DNA from: DASPWW01 sp963803425
GTDB lineage: Bacteria; Actinomycetota; Thermoleophilia; Solirubrobacterales; 70-9
Length of the DNA: 64,000 nt
Direction: 5' to 3'
Assembly: GCA_963803425.1 (NCBI GenBank)
Contig: CAWDMA010000001.1
Location: 868,001-932,000 of the forward strand
In this document: positions 35,558 through 43,898 of the stretch, piece by piece
How positions within the stretch are numbered: position 1 is the first letter of the stretch
How the letters are laid out: the number at the start of each line of letters is the position of its first letter
Translations under genes and position numbers: made by a program
The notes under the pieces: model-generated
Database searches by the model: none
What the model was told of the DNA's origin: nothing
What the model saw: the letters and a program-made list of their open reading frames with translations, nothing else

Positions 35558-36406
35558 ATGCCGATCGTCGCTTCACCCTCGCGAGTCGACCTGCACTGCC
35601 ATTCCGTCGCCTCGCGGCTGACGAAGCCCGAGGTCCGGAAGGCGATCTTCTTCGGGGAGTGCGCGACCGAGCCCGAGGCGATCTACGAGCTCGCCAAGCG
35701 TCGCGGGATGGACTTCGTGACGATCACCGACCACGACACGATCGCGGGGGCGGAGCGGCTCGCGCACCGACCGGACTTCTTCGTCTCCGAGGAGCTCTCC
35801 GCCCGGTTCCGCGACGAGCCGCGCGAGGTGCACGTGCTGTGCTACGGGATCGACCCTGACGACCACGCCCGGCTTCAGGAGCGACGCGGCGACGTCGAGG
35901 CGGTCGCCGAGTACGTGCACTCCCGGGGCATCCTGGCCGCGGTCGCCCACCCGTTCTGGGAGGTGGAGGAGCCGCTCACGCTCCGCCACCGGCGCAGGTT
36001 GGCGCAGCTGTTCCCGGTGTGGGAGGTGCGCAGCGGGTACTTCGGATCCGAGCTGAACGCGCCCGCCGTCGCGTTTCGGGAGGCGTGCGGGGGGGCCGGG
36101 ATCGCCGGGTCCGACGACCACGGCGGCGTGCATGTCGGTTTGACCTACACGGAGGCGCCGGCTGCCGAGTCTCCGGAGCAGTTCCTCGGGCACGTTCGCG
36201 CCGGCCTCGCCACGCCCAAGGGCGAGCAGGGGAACCGGTGGAAGCTCGCCCAGGCCACGGCGGCGATCGGGCTGCGAAGCCTTCCCGGGGGGCTCGGACG
36301 CGCGGCCGGCGCGCTCGCATCGCGCACCCCGCGGGTCGGGCCGAAGCCCGCCCCGGCGCCGACCGCAACGGCCCCCGAGCCGCTCGCGGACGTCGTCGGG
36401 CTGTAG
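35558..36406 (+). CDS. PHP-domain phosphoesterase, Pho-regulated paralogue
   Basis: A 282-aa PHP protein: D-L-H-C-H-S at residues 10-15, T-I-T-D-H-D-T (about 58-64), the metal Glu in S-E-E-L-S, V-A-H-P-F-W (about 129-134) and G-S-D-D-H (about 187-191). A Pro/Ala-rich tail of about 40 residues follows. It is closely related to the N-terminal half of the PHP-glycosyltransferase at 41399 (same D-F-V-T-I-T-D-H-D-T-I, H-V-L-C-Y-G-I and R-H-R-R-R-L-A-Q-L-F stretches). Both have PHO-box arrays upstream, so phosphate starvation probably induces both. PHP enzymes hydrolyse phosphoesters; the exact substrate is unknown. Confidence 0.82.
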   Translation: MPIVASPSRVDLHCHSVASRLTKPEVRKAIFFGECATEPEAIYELAKRRGMDFVTITDHDTIAGAERLAHRPDFFVSEELSARFRDEPREVHVLCYGIDPDDHARLQERRGDVEAVAEYVHSRGILAAVAHPFWEVEEPLTLRHRRRLAQLFPVWEVRSGYFGSELNAPAVAFREACGGAGIAGSDDHGGVHVGLTYTEAPAAESPEQFLGHVRAGLATPKGEQGNRWKLAQATAAIGLRSLPGGLGRAAGALASRTPRVGPKPAPAPTATAPEPLADVVGL

Positions 36407-36473
36407 GACATTGCCGCACAGCGCGCAAAGACCGGCGCTTGTCGATCATGACCTTCTGAGAAGATCGCGCTCG

Positions 36474-37391
36474 ATGCTGTGTGCGGCGATCGACATCGGC
36501 TCCAACACGTGCCGAGTGTTGGTCGCCGAGCCGAAGGACGGTCAGCTGCGAACGGTGATGGAGCAGCGCACCTACACGCGGATCGGCAGGTCCGCCCGCG
36601 ACAACGGCTCGATCAAGCGCGACAAGATCGAGGAGATCGGCGAGACCGTCGCGCAGCAGGTGCGGCTGGCCGAGGAGGTCGGCGCGGAGGCGATCAAGAC
36701 CGTCGCGACCGCGGCGGTCAGGGAGGCCGACAACCGCGACGAGGTCGTCGAGACGATCGAGCGGGTCGCGGGGGTCGAGGTCGACGTGCTCGGCGAGCAC
36801 GAGGAGGGGCGGCTTGCGTTCGTCGGAGCGACGAAGACGCTCGGGCATCCGACTGCCGGCGAGATCGCGGTGGTGGACGTCGGCGGCGGGTCGACCGAGG
36901 TGATCACCGGGACGCTGGCGAGCGGGGTGGACGAGGTGCGCTCCTTCAAGATCGGGTCGGGCTCGCTCGGCGACGCATTCCTCTCCAGCGATCCACCGGC
37001 GGCGTCGGAGTTCCGCGCGATCCGCGAGCACATCGCCGAGTTCTTCGAGGACGTCGAGCTGCGCCCGCCCGACCAGGCCGTCGCGGTCGGCGGCAGCGCC
37101 ACGTCGCTGCGCAAGGTCGTCGGGGCGGTGCTCGAGTACGAGACGCTGGAGCGGGCGATGCGGATCTTCGCGACGGACCCGGTCGCGGACGTGGCGCGCC
37201 GGTTCGAGCTCGACCCGACCCGTGTGCGGATCCTGCCCACCGGCGTGCTGCTGCTCGAGAAGCTCTCCGAGCTGCTGGGGATGCCGCTCCAGATCGGCAA
37301 GGGCGGCCTCCGCGAGGGCGTCATCCTCGACCTCCTGAACGGCTCCGCGCCGGACGGGTTCGGCGACGCCAGCGGCGCGGAGCTCGCGTAG
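36474..37391 (+). CDS. ppx: Exopolyphosphatase / pppGpp phosphohydrolase (Ppx/GppA)
   Basis: A 305-aa single-unit Ppx/GppA of the short actinobacterial type, which removes terminal phosphates from polyphosphate or pppGpp. The actin-like ATPase fold shows A-I-D-I-G-S-N-T-C-R (phosphate 1), V-D-V-G-G-G-S-T-E (phosphate 2), the catalytic Glu in A-T-A-A-V-R-E-A, and A-V-G-G-S-A-T-S-L. ATG 36474 begins right at the conserved core; the upstream open frame is not conserved in style. Two CHAD-domain genes follow on the same strand. Confidence 0.9.
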   Translation: MLCAAIDIGSNTCRVLVAEPKDGQLRTVMEQRTYTRIGRSARDNGSIKRDKIEEIGETVAQQVRLAEEVGAEAIKTVATAAVREADNRDEVVETIERVAGVEVDVLGEHEEGRLAFVGATKTLGHPTAGEIAVVDVGGGSTEVITGTLASGVDEVRSFKIGSGSLGDAFLSSDPPAASEFRAIREHIAEFFEDVELRPPDQAVAVGGSATSLRKVVGAVLEYETLERAMRIFATDPVADVARRFELDPTRVRILPTGVLLLEKLSELLGMPLQIGKGGLREGVILDLLNGSAPDGFGDASGAELA

Positions 37392-37438
37392 CCGCCCGCG
37401 GCGACGCAACCCCGCGTTAGACTCGCGCCCTCCTCACC

Positions 37439-37927
37439 GTGGCGAAGGCACGCGAGATACCGGGGCTGTCGGCCGAGGACTCGTACGCCGCCGCCGCGGC
37501 GAAGATCGTCGAGGTGCGCGCCGGGGAGCTCGCCGACCACGCCGGCGGCGTGCTCGACATGCGCGACATCGAGCGGGTCCACGACATGCGGGTGGCGACC
37601 CGCCGCCTGCGCGCCGCGCTGGAGGTGTTCGGTCCGTGCTTCCCGCGAAAGCGGCTGCGCCGCGAGCTGCGCGAGGTGAAGGCGCTTGCCGACGCGCTCG
37701 GGGAGCGGCGCGACCGCGACGTGGCGATCGCGACGCTGGAGGAGCTGTCCGAGAAGCTCGCCCCCTCGGACCGCGACGGGATCGAGAGCCTGATCGGCCG
37801 GATCCGGGACGAGCAGCGGGAGGCGAACGAGGCCCTGGAGCCCTACGTGCACGCGGAGCGGCTGGAGGGGCTGCAGAGGCGGCTCGCAGAGCTTGCCGCC
37901 CAGGCCGGGGACATGGACGAGTCGTGA
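37439..37927 (+). CDS. CHAD-domain protein 1 (polyphosphate-associated)
   Basis: A 162-aa protein that is essentially one N-terminal-type CHAD half: V-H-D-M-R-V-A-T-R-R-L-R-A-A-L (about 44-58), then R-K-R-L-R-R-E-L and G-E-R-R-D-R-D-V-A. CHAD domains are helical and rich in conserved His/Arg/Lys; they bind inorganic polyphosphate. The GTG start lies 15 nt after TAGACT. It overlaps the next CHAD gene by 4 nt (GTGA), and the two may form one functional CHAD unit split in two genes. The position next to ppx fits a polyphosphate role. Confidence 0.85.
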   Translation: MAKAREIPGLSAEDSYAAAAAKIVEVRAGELADHAGGVLDMRDIERVHDMRVATRRLRAALEVFGPCFPRKRLRRELREVKALADALGERRDRDVAIATLEELSEKLAPSDRDGIESLIGRIRDEQREANEALEPYVHAERLEGLQRRLAELAAQAGDMDES

Positions 37928-38637
37928 AGCCGAAGAAGGTGAAGAAGCTCGACCCGGCGGCGAGCCTCGCCGAGAACGCCGCCCGGATCGTGAAGGTGCG
38001 CATGGACGAGCTGCGCTCGTTCGAGACGGCCGCGATCGAGAGGCGCAAGGTGAAGGCTCAGCACGACATGCGGATCGCTGCGAAGCGCCTCCGGTACGTG
38101 CTCGAGGCGACCGAGATGTGCTTCGGGGAGCCGGGCGAGACCGCCCGGAAGCGGGCCCGGGATCTGCAGGACTTGCTCGGCGAGCTGCACGATTGCGACG
38201 TGATGCTCCCGCGGGTGCGCGGTCACCTCGACGAGATCCGCGCCGACGACCTCGAGACGATCCAGAGCCGCGCCGGCGGCGCCGCCGACCTCGACCCCGA
38301 CCTGGTCGTGCAGGCGCCGAACACGGCCGCGTATCGCGGCCTCGAGTCGCTCACGGTCTACCTGGAGGCCCGCCGCGAGCTGCTCTTCGACCGCTTCCGC
38401 GAGCTGTGGGCGCGCGAGCGGGAGCGGGGGACGTGGACCGGGCTGGAGCGGGCGGCGGACGGGGCGCTGGAGCGCTCCGCGGCCCGCCGCGACGCCGTGG
38501 AGCGATCGGCGCGCGCCCGGAAGGAACTGGAGGAGGCGAAGCGCGCGGAGGAGCTCGCTCTGGAGCAGGCGCGCCAGGCCGCGGAGGAGCTCGCCGAGGC
38601 GCGCCGGGCCGCGGGTGTCGCGGCCGATCCGGACTAG
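37924..38637 (+). CDS. CHAD-domain protein 2
   Basis: A 237-aa protein from GTG 37924, overlapping the previous stop by 4 nt. It repeats the CHAD signature Q-H-D-M-R-I-A-A-K-R-L-R-Y-V-L-E (about 41-56) and has R-D-L-Q-D-L-L-G-E-L-H-D-C-D-V (about 79-93). The C-terminal ~60 residues form a charged Arg/Glu/Ala coiled-coil-like helix. With its neighbour it likely makes a complete polyphosphate-binding CHAD module. Its stop shares CTAG with the convergent NTF2-like gene. Confidence 0.85.
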   Translation: MKPKKVKKLDPAASLAENAARIVKVRMDELRSFETAAIERRKVKAQHDMRIAAKRLRYVLEATEMCFGEPGETARKRARDLQDLLGELHDCDVMLPRVRGHLDEIRADDLETIQSRAGGAADLDPDLVVQAPNTAAYRGLESLTVYLEARRELLFDRFRELWARERERGTWTGLERAADGALERSAARRDAVERSARARKELEEAKRAEELALEQARQAAEELAEARRAAGVAADPD

Positions 38638-39035
38638 CCGGCGGCCTCGAGCGCGTCCTCCTCGCTCTGGAAGAGCTGCCACCAGATCGCCTTGCCGTTG
38701 CGAAGGCGAATCAGCACCGCACCGCGAGCGACGACCTCGACGCCGCTCTCTCGCCCGATTTGGCGCGTGTGCGAGGTGACGACCACCGTGTCGTCGCGCA
38801 CCTCGATGTAATCGTCCGCAATGAGCTCCATCTCCTGCCAGGGCTCCAGCAGCGTCTGCAGGAAGCGACGCACCTCGTCGATGCCCCGGAAGACTCCCAC
38901 CTGGTCCGGGCTCAGCGAGCGCGAGTAGTCCAACTCGATCTCCTCGGCGACGAAGCGGTCGAGCAGCTCCTCGAGCTCGCCCCGGCTGAACAGCTGAACC
39001 ATCGTCTGCACGGCGGCAACGTTTTCCGACTCCAC
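38634..39035 (-). CDS. SnoaL/NTF2-like small protein
   Basis: A 133-aa protein with the NTF2-fold pattern: N-terminal helices (F-S-R-G-E-L-E-E-L-L-D-R-F), F-R-G-I-D-E-V-R-R-F-L, then beta-strands including V-V-V-T-S-H-T-R and G-K-A-I-W-W-Q-L-F. Family members are ketosteroid isomerase-like enzymes or ligand-binding proteins; no catalytic residue set can be assigned. It lies downstream of the GH31 gene on the same strand, 64 nt away. Confidence 0.75.
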   Translation of the reverse strand: MESENVAAVQTMVQLFSRGELEELLDRFVAEEIELDYSRSLSPDQVGVFRGIDEVRRFLQTLLEPWQEMELIADDYIEVRDDTVVVTSHTRQIGRESGVEVVARGAVLIRLRNGKAIWWQLFQSEEDALEAAG

Positions 39036-39099
39036 GACGGCCAGCCTAATTGACCCGCTCCGTCGGAAAACGCGAGGCTGCCGGCCGGATCGCCGTCGG

Positions 39100-41283
39100 C
39101 TACATCGCCCGCTCGCGAACCACCACGTCGCGATCCGGAGTCACCGACCACCGCCCCCGGGTCCACCCGATCGAGGTCCCGTCGGCGAGCCGGGCAGCGG
39201 CGCGGCCGAGGCGCGGGCGGCCCCACAGGGTGAGCTCCAGCGGGCGCTCGGACTCGGGGGTGTCTCCGAGCCCGGCGGCGACGTGCTCGGCCGGGTAGGT
39301 GACCACGATCGAGCCCCGCCGCACCCACACCGGGATCCGTTCCAGCGGCGCGTCGACGGCCACCTCGCGGCCGCCCTCGACGTGCTCGTCGGTCCACGGG
39401 TCGATCCACTCGCCCCGCGGCAAATGCGTGGCGCGGCTGGTCGCCCGCTCCTCGAGCACCGGCGCGACCCACAGCGCCGGGCCGTACCCGTACGCGTCGG
39501 CGATCTCCCAGCCGCGCTCGTCGCCGGGATCCGTCAGGCACAGCGGCCGGATGATCGGCACCCCGGTCCTGCGAGCGGTGGCCGCCGCCGCCCGCACGTA
39601 CGGGACCAGCCGCTCGTGCAGGAGGACGTACTCGCGGTAGGCCTCGAGGATCTCGTGGTGATAGCGCCACGGCTCCTGCGCGAACCGGCCGTGCGCCTGC
39701 ATCAGCGGCGTGAAGCACCCGAACTGGGTCCACCGGACGAGCAGCTCCGGCGGGCACCGGTCCGAGAGCATCTTGCCCAGGTAGCCGCCGACGTCGTGCG
39801 ACCAGTTCGAGAAGCCGGTCGCGGCGGCGGTCAGCGTCGCCGCCACCAGCGCCCGCAGCGACCAGAAGTCGGACGCCTGATCGCCCCCCCACGTCACCCC
39901 CATGGCCTGCGTGCCGCTCCACCCCGAGCGCGCGAACAGCACCCCGGTCCCGGGGTGGACCTCGTCGAGCGCCTCCTGCATCGCGCGCAGGTACAAGCCG
40001 GGGTAGGCCCACGCCGCCTCGGGGCCGCTGTCCCCGCCGGCGAACGCGATCTCGGGGGGGAAGTAGTAGCCCTCTCCGTCGTCGGCCTTGATCCCCTCGA
40101 CGCCGAGCTCCAGGGCCCCGCGGGCTAGGCCCTTCCACCACTCGGCCGCCTCGGCCGACGTGAAGTCGATCGGCGATCCGCGCCCCATCCACCACTGGCC
40201 GAGGTAGGTCTCGCCGTCGCCGGTGCGGACGAAGTGGCCGCGATCGGCGCCCTCGGCGTAGTTCTCCGCGGGCGCCCGGTGGAGGCGCTCCGACGCCGAG
40301 TCGGGCGGGCGCTGGCCCTCGGCCGAGTCGACATTGACCCACGGGGTCGTCCACACCACCGTGCGGACGCCGTCGTCGCGCATTCGCTTGATCAGCCCGG
40401 GAGCGTCCGGGAACTGGTGCGGGTTGAACCTCCACGTGTTGTACTGCGTCTCCCACGGCGAGTCGAGCACGATCGCGTCGAGCGGGATCGAGTTGTCGGC
40501 GTATCCCCGGAAGTCCTCGACCACGTCGCGCTCGTGCTCGTACACGTCGCGGCTCTTCCAGAACCCGTACCCCCACTCGGGGAGAACATCGGGAAACCCG
40601 GTGAGGCGGAGGTAGTGGCGCAGCCGCGCCGCCGGCGTCGGGTCGCAGATGAAGTGGACCCGCAGTGATCCGGAGGCTCCCCGGACGCTCGCCCCGACCT
40701 CCTCGCCCAGGGCGATCTCGACCCCGGGTCCCCATGTCTCCACCCAGGCGGCCCAGCCTCCGCTCGACAGCGCCCACGGCACCGGCACGTAGTCGCCCAT
40801 CGGGATCCCGCCCATCTGGAGCAGCTCGTCGGGACAGTCGGGGCCGGTGTAGCGGCGGTCGGCGCCGAGCTGGACGGTGCGGCCGCGCTGGTCGAACTCG
40901 AGCTGGTGCCGCGGCCCGAGGCCGGTGATCCGCTCGGCCGGCGCCCCCGGCCATGCGGCGCCGATCCGGAAGGGGCGGTTGGCGGGAGCCACATCGACCA
41001 CGACCCGGTCGTCCTCGGGGATCGAGACGGACGCCTCGCCGCCGGCGCCGATGGTGCGAACCGGCTCGCGCTCGCCGCGCTCCTCGTTCGGGATCACGCC
41101 CTCGGTCAGGTTGACCAGCGCGTCGTGGCCGGTGCCCGGCTGGGTCCACAGCGCGACCGGGCCGACCAGCTCCCGGTCCTCGCGCAGGATCACGATCGAG
41201 ACCGGGTCCACCCGCACCTCCACGCGCACGGCGCCCCGGGACAGGGTCAACAGCACGGTGCTTCCCGGGACCGTGGCGGACAC
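39100..41283 (-). CDS. GH31 family glycoside hydrolase (alpha-glucosidase/xylosidase-like)
   Basis: A 727-aa GH31 enzyme. An N-terminal beta-sandwich (about 1-220) is followed by the TIM barrel with Y-G-F-W-K-S-R, W-T-T-P-W-V-N, the nucleophile Asp in I-K-A-D-D-G-E-G, R-S-G-W-S-G-T-Q and the acid/base Asp in W-G-G-D-Q, then W-S-H-D-V-G-G-Y. C-terminal beta domains complete the fold. No signal peptide is seen, so it probably acts in the cytoplasm on alpha-glucosides or xylosides. The GTG start is divergent from the PHP-GT gene, with a PHO array between them. The D-D-G-E active-site variant resembles sulfoquinovosidase/xylosidase branches only loosely. Confidence 0.85.
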   Translation of the reverse strand: MSATVPGSTVLLTLSRGAVRVEVRVDPVSIVILREDRELVGPVALWTQPGTGHDALVNLTEGVIPNEERGEREPVRTIGAGGEASVSIPEDDRVVVDVAPANRPFRIGAAWPGAPAERITGLGPRHQLEFDQRGRTVQLGADRRYTGPDCPDELLQMGGIPMGDYVPVPWALSSGGWAAWVETWGPGVEIALGEEVGASVRGASGSLRVHFICDPTPAARLRHYLRLTGFPDVLPEWGYGFWKSRDVYEHERDVVEDFRGYADNSIPLDAIVLDSPWETQYNTWRFNPHQFPDAPGLIKRMRDDGVRTVVWTTPWVNVDSAEGQRPPDSASERLHRAPAENYAEGADRGHFVRTGDGETYLGQWWMGRGSPIDFTSAEAAEWWKGLARGALELGVEGIKADDGEGYYFPPEIAFAGGDSGPEAAWAYPGLYLRAMQEALDEVHPGTGVLFARSGWSGTQAMGVTWGGDQASDFWSLRALVAATLTAAATGFSNWSHDVGGYLGKMLSDRCPPELLVRWTQFGCFTPLMQAHGRFAQEPWRYHHEILEAYREYVLLHERLVPYVRAAAATARRTGVPIIRPLCLTDPGDERGWEIADAYGYGPALWVAPVLEERATSRATHLPRGEWIDPWTDEHVEGGREVAVDAPLERIPVWVRRGSIVVTYPAEHVAAGLGDTPESERPLELTLWGRPRLGRAAARLADGTSIGWTRGRWSVTPDRDVVVRERAM

Positions 41284-41337
41284 TCACCTCAGCGTGGCAG
41301 CGCCCGCGCCCGACCCGGTTGCGATCCGGTGAAGCGG

Positions 41338-41381
41338 GTTCACGCGAGGTTCACGTCGCCTTCCCCGTCCGTTAACCCCTG
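41338..41381 (+). promoter_or_regulatory. PHO-box-like array: four 11-bp direct repeats
   Basis: Units begin GTTCACG (41338), GTTCACG (41349), CTTCCCC (41360) and GTTAACC (41371), each exactly 11 bp apart, the same plan as at 35483 including the final GTTAACC. The array ends 17 nt before the ATG at 41399 and lies between divergent GH31 and PHP-GT genes. Confidence 0.72.
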
Positions 41382-41398
41382 CAACCGCGAGGGAGACG

Positions 41399-43828
41399 AT
41401 GCTGGCACCGATTACCGGACCAAGCGACAACAACGCGAACAAGGGAGCACCGATGATTCCCCAGCAGGGCATTTCCACCGACATCTCGACGGTCGACCTT
41501 CACTGCCACTCGACCGCGTCGGTGACCTCGAAGCTCGGGGTCCAGCGCGCCGTCGGCCTGCCGGAGTGCGCCACCCCGCCGCAGGAGGTGTACGACCTCG
41601 CGAAGCGGCGCGGGATGGACTTCGTGACGATCACCGATCACGACACGATCGACGGCTGCCTCGAGATCGCCGATCGCGACGACGTGTTCATCTCCGAGGA
41701 GCTCACCACCTGGTTCGAGGACGAGCCCCAGGCGGTGCACGTGCTCTGCTACGGGATCACCCCCGAGGACCACGAGTGGCTGCAGGCTCACGCCCGCGAC
41801 CTGCAGGCATGCGCCGCATACCTCGCGGAGCGCGAGATCACCCGCGCGCTCGCCCATCCGTTCTACGCCGTCGAGGCACCGCTCGAGCCGCGTCACCGGC
41901 GCCGGCTCGCGCAGCTGTTCGACGTGTGGGAGGTGCGGAACGGCTCCCGTGCAGCTGAGTTGAACATGCCGGCGGCGATCTACATCGAGACCCACGGCGG
42001 CACCGGTGTCGCCGGCTCCGACGACCACGCCGGCGTGGACATCGGGCGGACCTTCACGCAGACGCCGATCGCGTCCACGCCGGAAGAGTTTCTGCGACAC
42101 GTCCGCAAGGGCGACGCGACCCCGCGCGGGGAGCAGGGAAGCGCGGCGAAGTGGGCACACTCGGCGATCGCCCTCGCGTCACGAGTTCTCGCCATGGACC
42201 GTCCCGGCGGTGACCCGGCCGCCCCCGGACGCGAAGCGGAGGAGGCGGCCGGATTGAAGGTTGACGTCGCCGCGGTCCTGAAGATGTCGGAGGGGGTCGT
42301 CTCCGAGGGAAGCCACCGCTCCAGCGACAGCCGCGCCGACCTCGGCCCCGAGGACGCGCGCAAGCTGCTCGGCGCATGGCTCCACTCGATGGGCCTGAAG
42401 GTGCGCGGCCGGGCCCTGATCGACCACATGCAGGAGGAGGGGTTCAGCCACGCCGCGCTGTACCGCCGCGCCCGCCACCTGCACGAGGACGGGCTGTGCA
42501 GCGCCGCCGCCAAGGTCCTGCACGCCGCCGCCACCGGCGACGGGTACGGCGAGGCGATCGGGGCGCTGCTCACCTCGTGCGTCCCGGTCGTCCCGTACGT
42601 CCCCGCAGCGACGTTCCTGGGCGGCGAGAAGGCGAAGCTCCGCATCCGCGAGGGGAGCCGGCGCGTCGCCCTGGTCGTCGACGCGGCCGGCTCGATGCAC
42701 GGCGTCACCCACACGATCCAGCAGATCCGCCACCGCGGAGTCCCCGGGTACGAGGTCGAGGTGATCGGAACGGACGCAAACGTCGACCGCCGTCTGCCGG
42801 CGGCCGTCGAGGTCGAGGTGCCCTTCTACGCCGGGCTGGGGATCGGCGTCCCCAGCGTCGCCACTCTCGCCGAGACGATCGCCGAGGGACGCTACGACCT
42901 GCTCCATCTCGCCTCGCCGGGGCCGGCCGGGATCGCCGCCGCGGCGTGCGCCCGGATCGGCGGAATCCCCGTCACCGGCAGCTACCACACCGAGCTAGCC
43001 ACCTACGCGGCGCTCCGCTCCGGCGACGAGACGATCACCAACGGGATGCGGCTCGGCCTGGGGCTGTTCTACGGCGGCTGCCAGGTCGTGCTGTCGCCGA
43101 GCGCGGCCTCGGACGACTCGCTCGTCGAGCTCGGGGTCGATCGCGACCGGATCATGCGGTGGACGCGGGGAGTCGACACCCAGCGGTTCGACCCGGCGAA
43201 GGCCGATCCCTCCGCCTATCCGGGCGAGATCAAGGTTCTGTACGCGGGCCGGCTCACCACCGAGAAGGGCGTCGACCTGCTCGCCGATGCCTTTTTCGCC
43301 GCCCACGAGCGCGACCCACGGCTCCACCTGCTGCTGGCCGGCGGCGGGCCCGAGGAGGACGTGCTCCGGGAGCGGCTCGGGGACCGCGCCACCTTCCTCG
43401 GGTGGCTCGGCGGCGAGGACCTGCCGCGCGCGTACGCGAGCGCCGACATGTTCCTGTTCTGCTCGATCACCGACACCTTCGGGCAGGTGATCCAGGAGGC
43501 CCAGGCGAGCGGGCTCCCGGTGGTCGCGGTCGACGCGGGCGGGCCGAGCTCGCTGATCCGGGACGGCGACACCGGGCTGCTGCAGCCGCCCGACGCCGAC
43601 CAGCTCGCCGACGCCGTCCTGCAGCTGGCCGCGTCCCCGGTGCTGCGGCGACGGATCGCCAACGCGGCGCTGACCACGGCCCGCTCCCGCTCCTGGGAGG
43701 GTGCCCTGGCCGAGCTGGCGCTCGGGTACGCGCGGGCGCTGGAGCCGGCCGCCGCGCCGGCCGAGCTCGCCGCGGCCCCGGCCGGCGCCCAGGTGACGGC
43801 ACCGCCGAAGCTGCCCCGGGCGGCGTGA
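41399..43828 (+). CDS. PHP domain - GT4 glycosyltransferase fusion, Pho-regulated
   Basis: An 809-aa two-part protein. Residues ~33-245 are a PHP phosphoesterase (D-L-H-C-H-S, T-I-T-D-H-D-T, A-H-P-F-Y, G-S-D-D-H), paralogous to the protein at 35558. A linker with a hairpin repeat (codons 273-285) and a helical segment (about 290-415) of unknown type follow. Residues ~420-780 are a GT-B family 4 glycosyltransferase: G-V-T-H-T donor loop, G-R-L-T-T-E-K-G-V and T-D-T-F-G-Q-V-I-Q-E-A (EX7E motif). It would transfer a sugar to a lipid or glycan and perhaps dephosphorylate a related intermediate. ATG 41399 (GGGAG upstream) or ATG 41453 could start it. Confidence 0.85.
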   Translation: MLAPITGPSDNNANKGAPMIPQQGISTDISTVDLHCHSTASVTSKLGVQRAVGLPECATPPQEVYDLAKRRGMDFVTITDHDTIDGCLEIADRDDVFISEELTTWFEDEPQAVHVLCYGITPEDHEWLQAHARDLQACAAYLAEREITRALAHPFYAVEAPLEPRHRRRLAQLFDVWEVRNGSRAAELNMPAAIYIETHGGTGVAGSDDHAGVDIGRTFTQTPIASTPEEFLRHVRKGDATPRGEQGSAAKWAHSAIALASRVLAMDRPGGDPAAPGREAEEAAGLKVDVAAVLKMSEGVVSEGSHRSSDSRADLGPEDARKLLGAWLHSMGLKVRGRALIDHMQEEGFSHAALYRRARHLHEDGLCSAAAKVLHAAATGDGYGEAIGALLTSCVPVVPYVPAATFLGGEKAKLRIREGSRRVALVVDAAGSMHGVTHTIQQIRHRGVPGYEVEVIGTDANVDRRLPAAVEVEVPFYAGLGIGVPSVATLAETIAEGRYDLLHLASPGPAGIAAAACARIGGIPVTGSYHTELATYAALRSGDETITNGMRLGLGLFYGGCQVVLSPSAASDDSLVELGVDRDRIMRWTRGVDTQRFDPAKADPSAYPGEIKVLYAGRLTTEKGVDLLADAFFAAHERDPRLHLLLAGGGPEEDVLRERLGDRATFLGWLGGEDLPRAYASADMFLFCSITDTFGQVIQEAQASGLPVVAVDAGGPSSLIRDGDTGLLQPPDADQLADAVLQLAASPVLRRRIANAALTTARSRSWEGALAELALGYARALEPAAAPAELAAAPAGAQVTAPPKLPRAA
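42215..42252 (+). repeat. Conserved-loop hairpin element, copy 4, inside the PHP-GT gene
   Basis: 9-bp perfect stem CCGGCCGCC (42215-42223) / GGCGGCCGG (42244-42252) around a 20-nt loop that differs from copy 1 at two positions. It is read in another frame than copies 2 and 3 (P-G-R-E-A-E-E) and falls in the linker after the PHP domain. Confidence 0.75.
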
Positions 43829-43885
43829 TCGCAACCCACCGTCGGGCGCGCTGGGGTCGGAGCCCACGTGCCGGCGCGGGGCGAC

Positions 43886-43891
43886 TACGCT
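43886..43891 (+). promoter_or_regulatory. Candidate -10 element TACGCT (leaderless promoter)
   Basis: TACGCT ends 7 nt before TTG 43899 and 4 nt before GTG 43896. The usual 6-8 nt gap in this genome favours the TTG start. Confidence 0.45.
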
Positions 43892-43898
43892 TCCTGTG

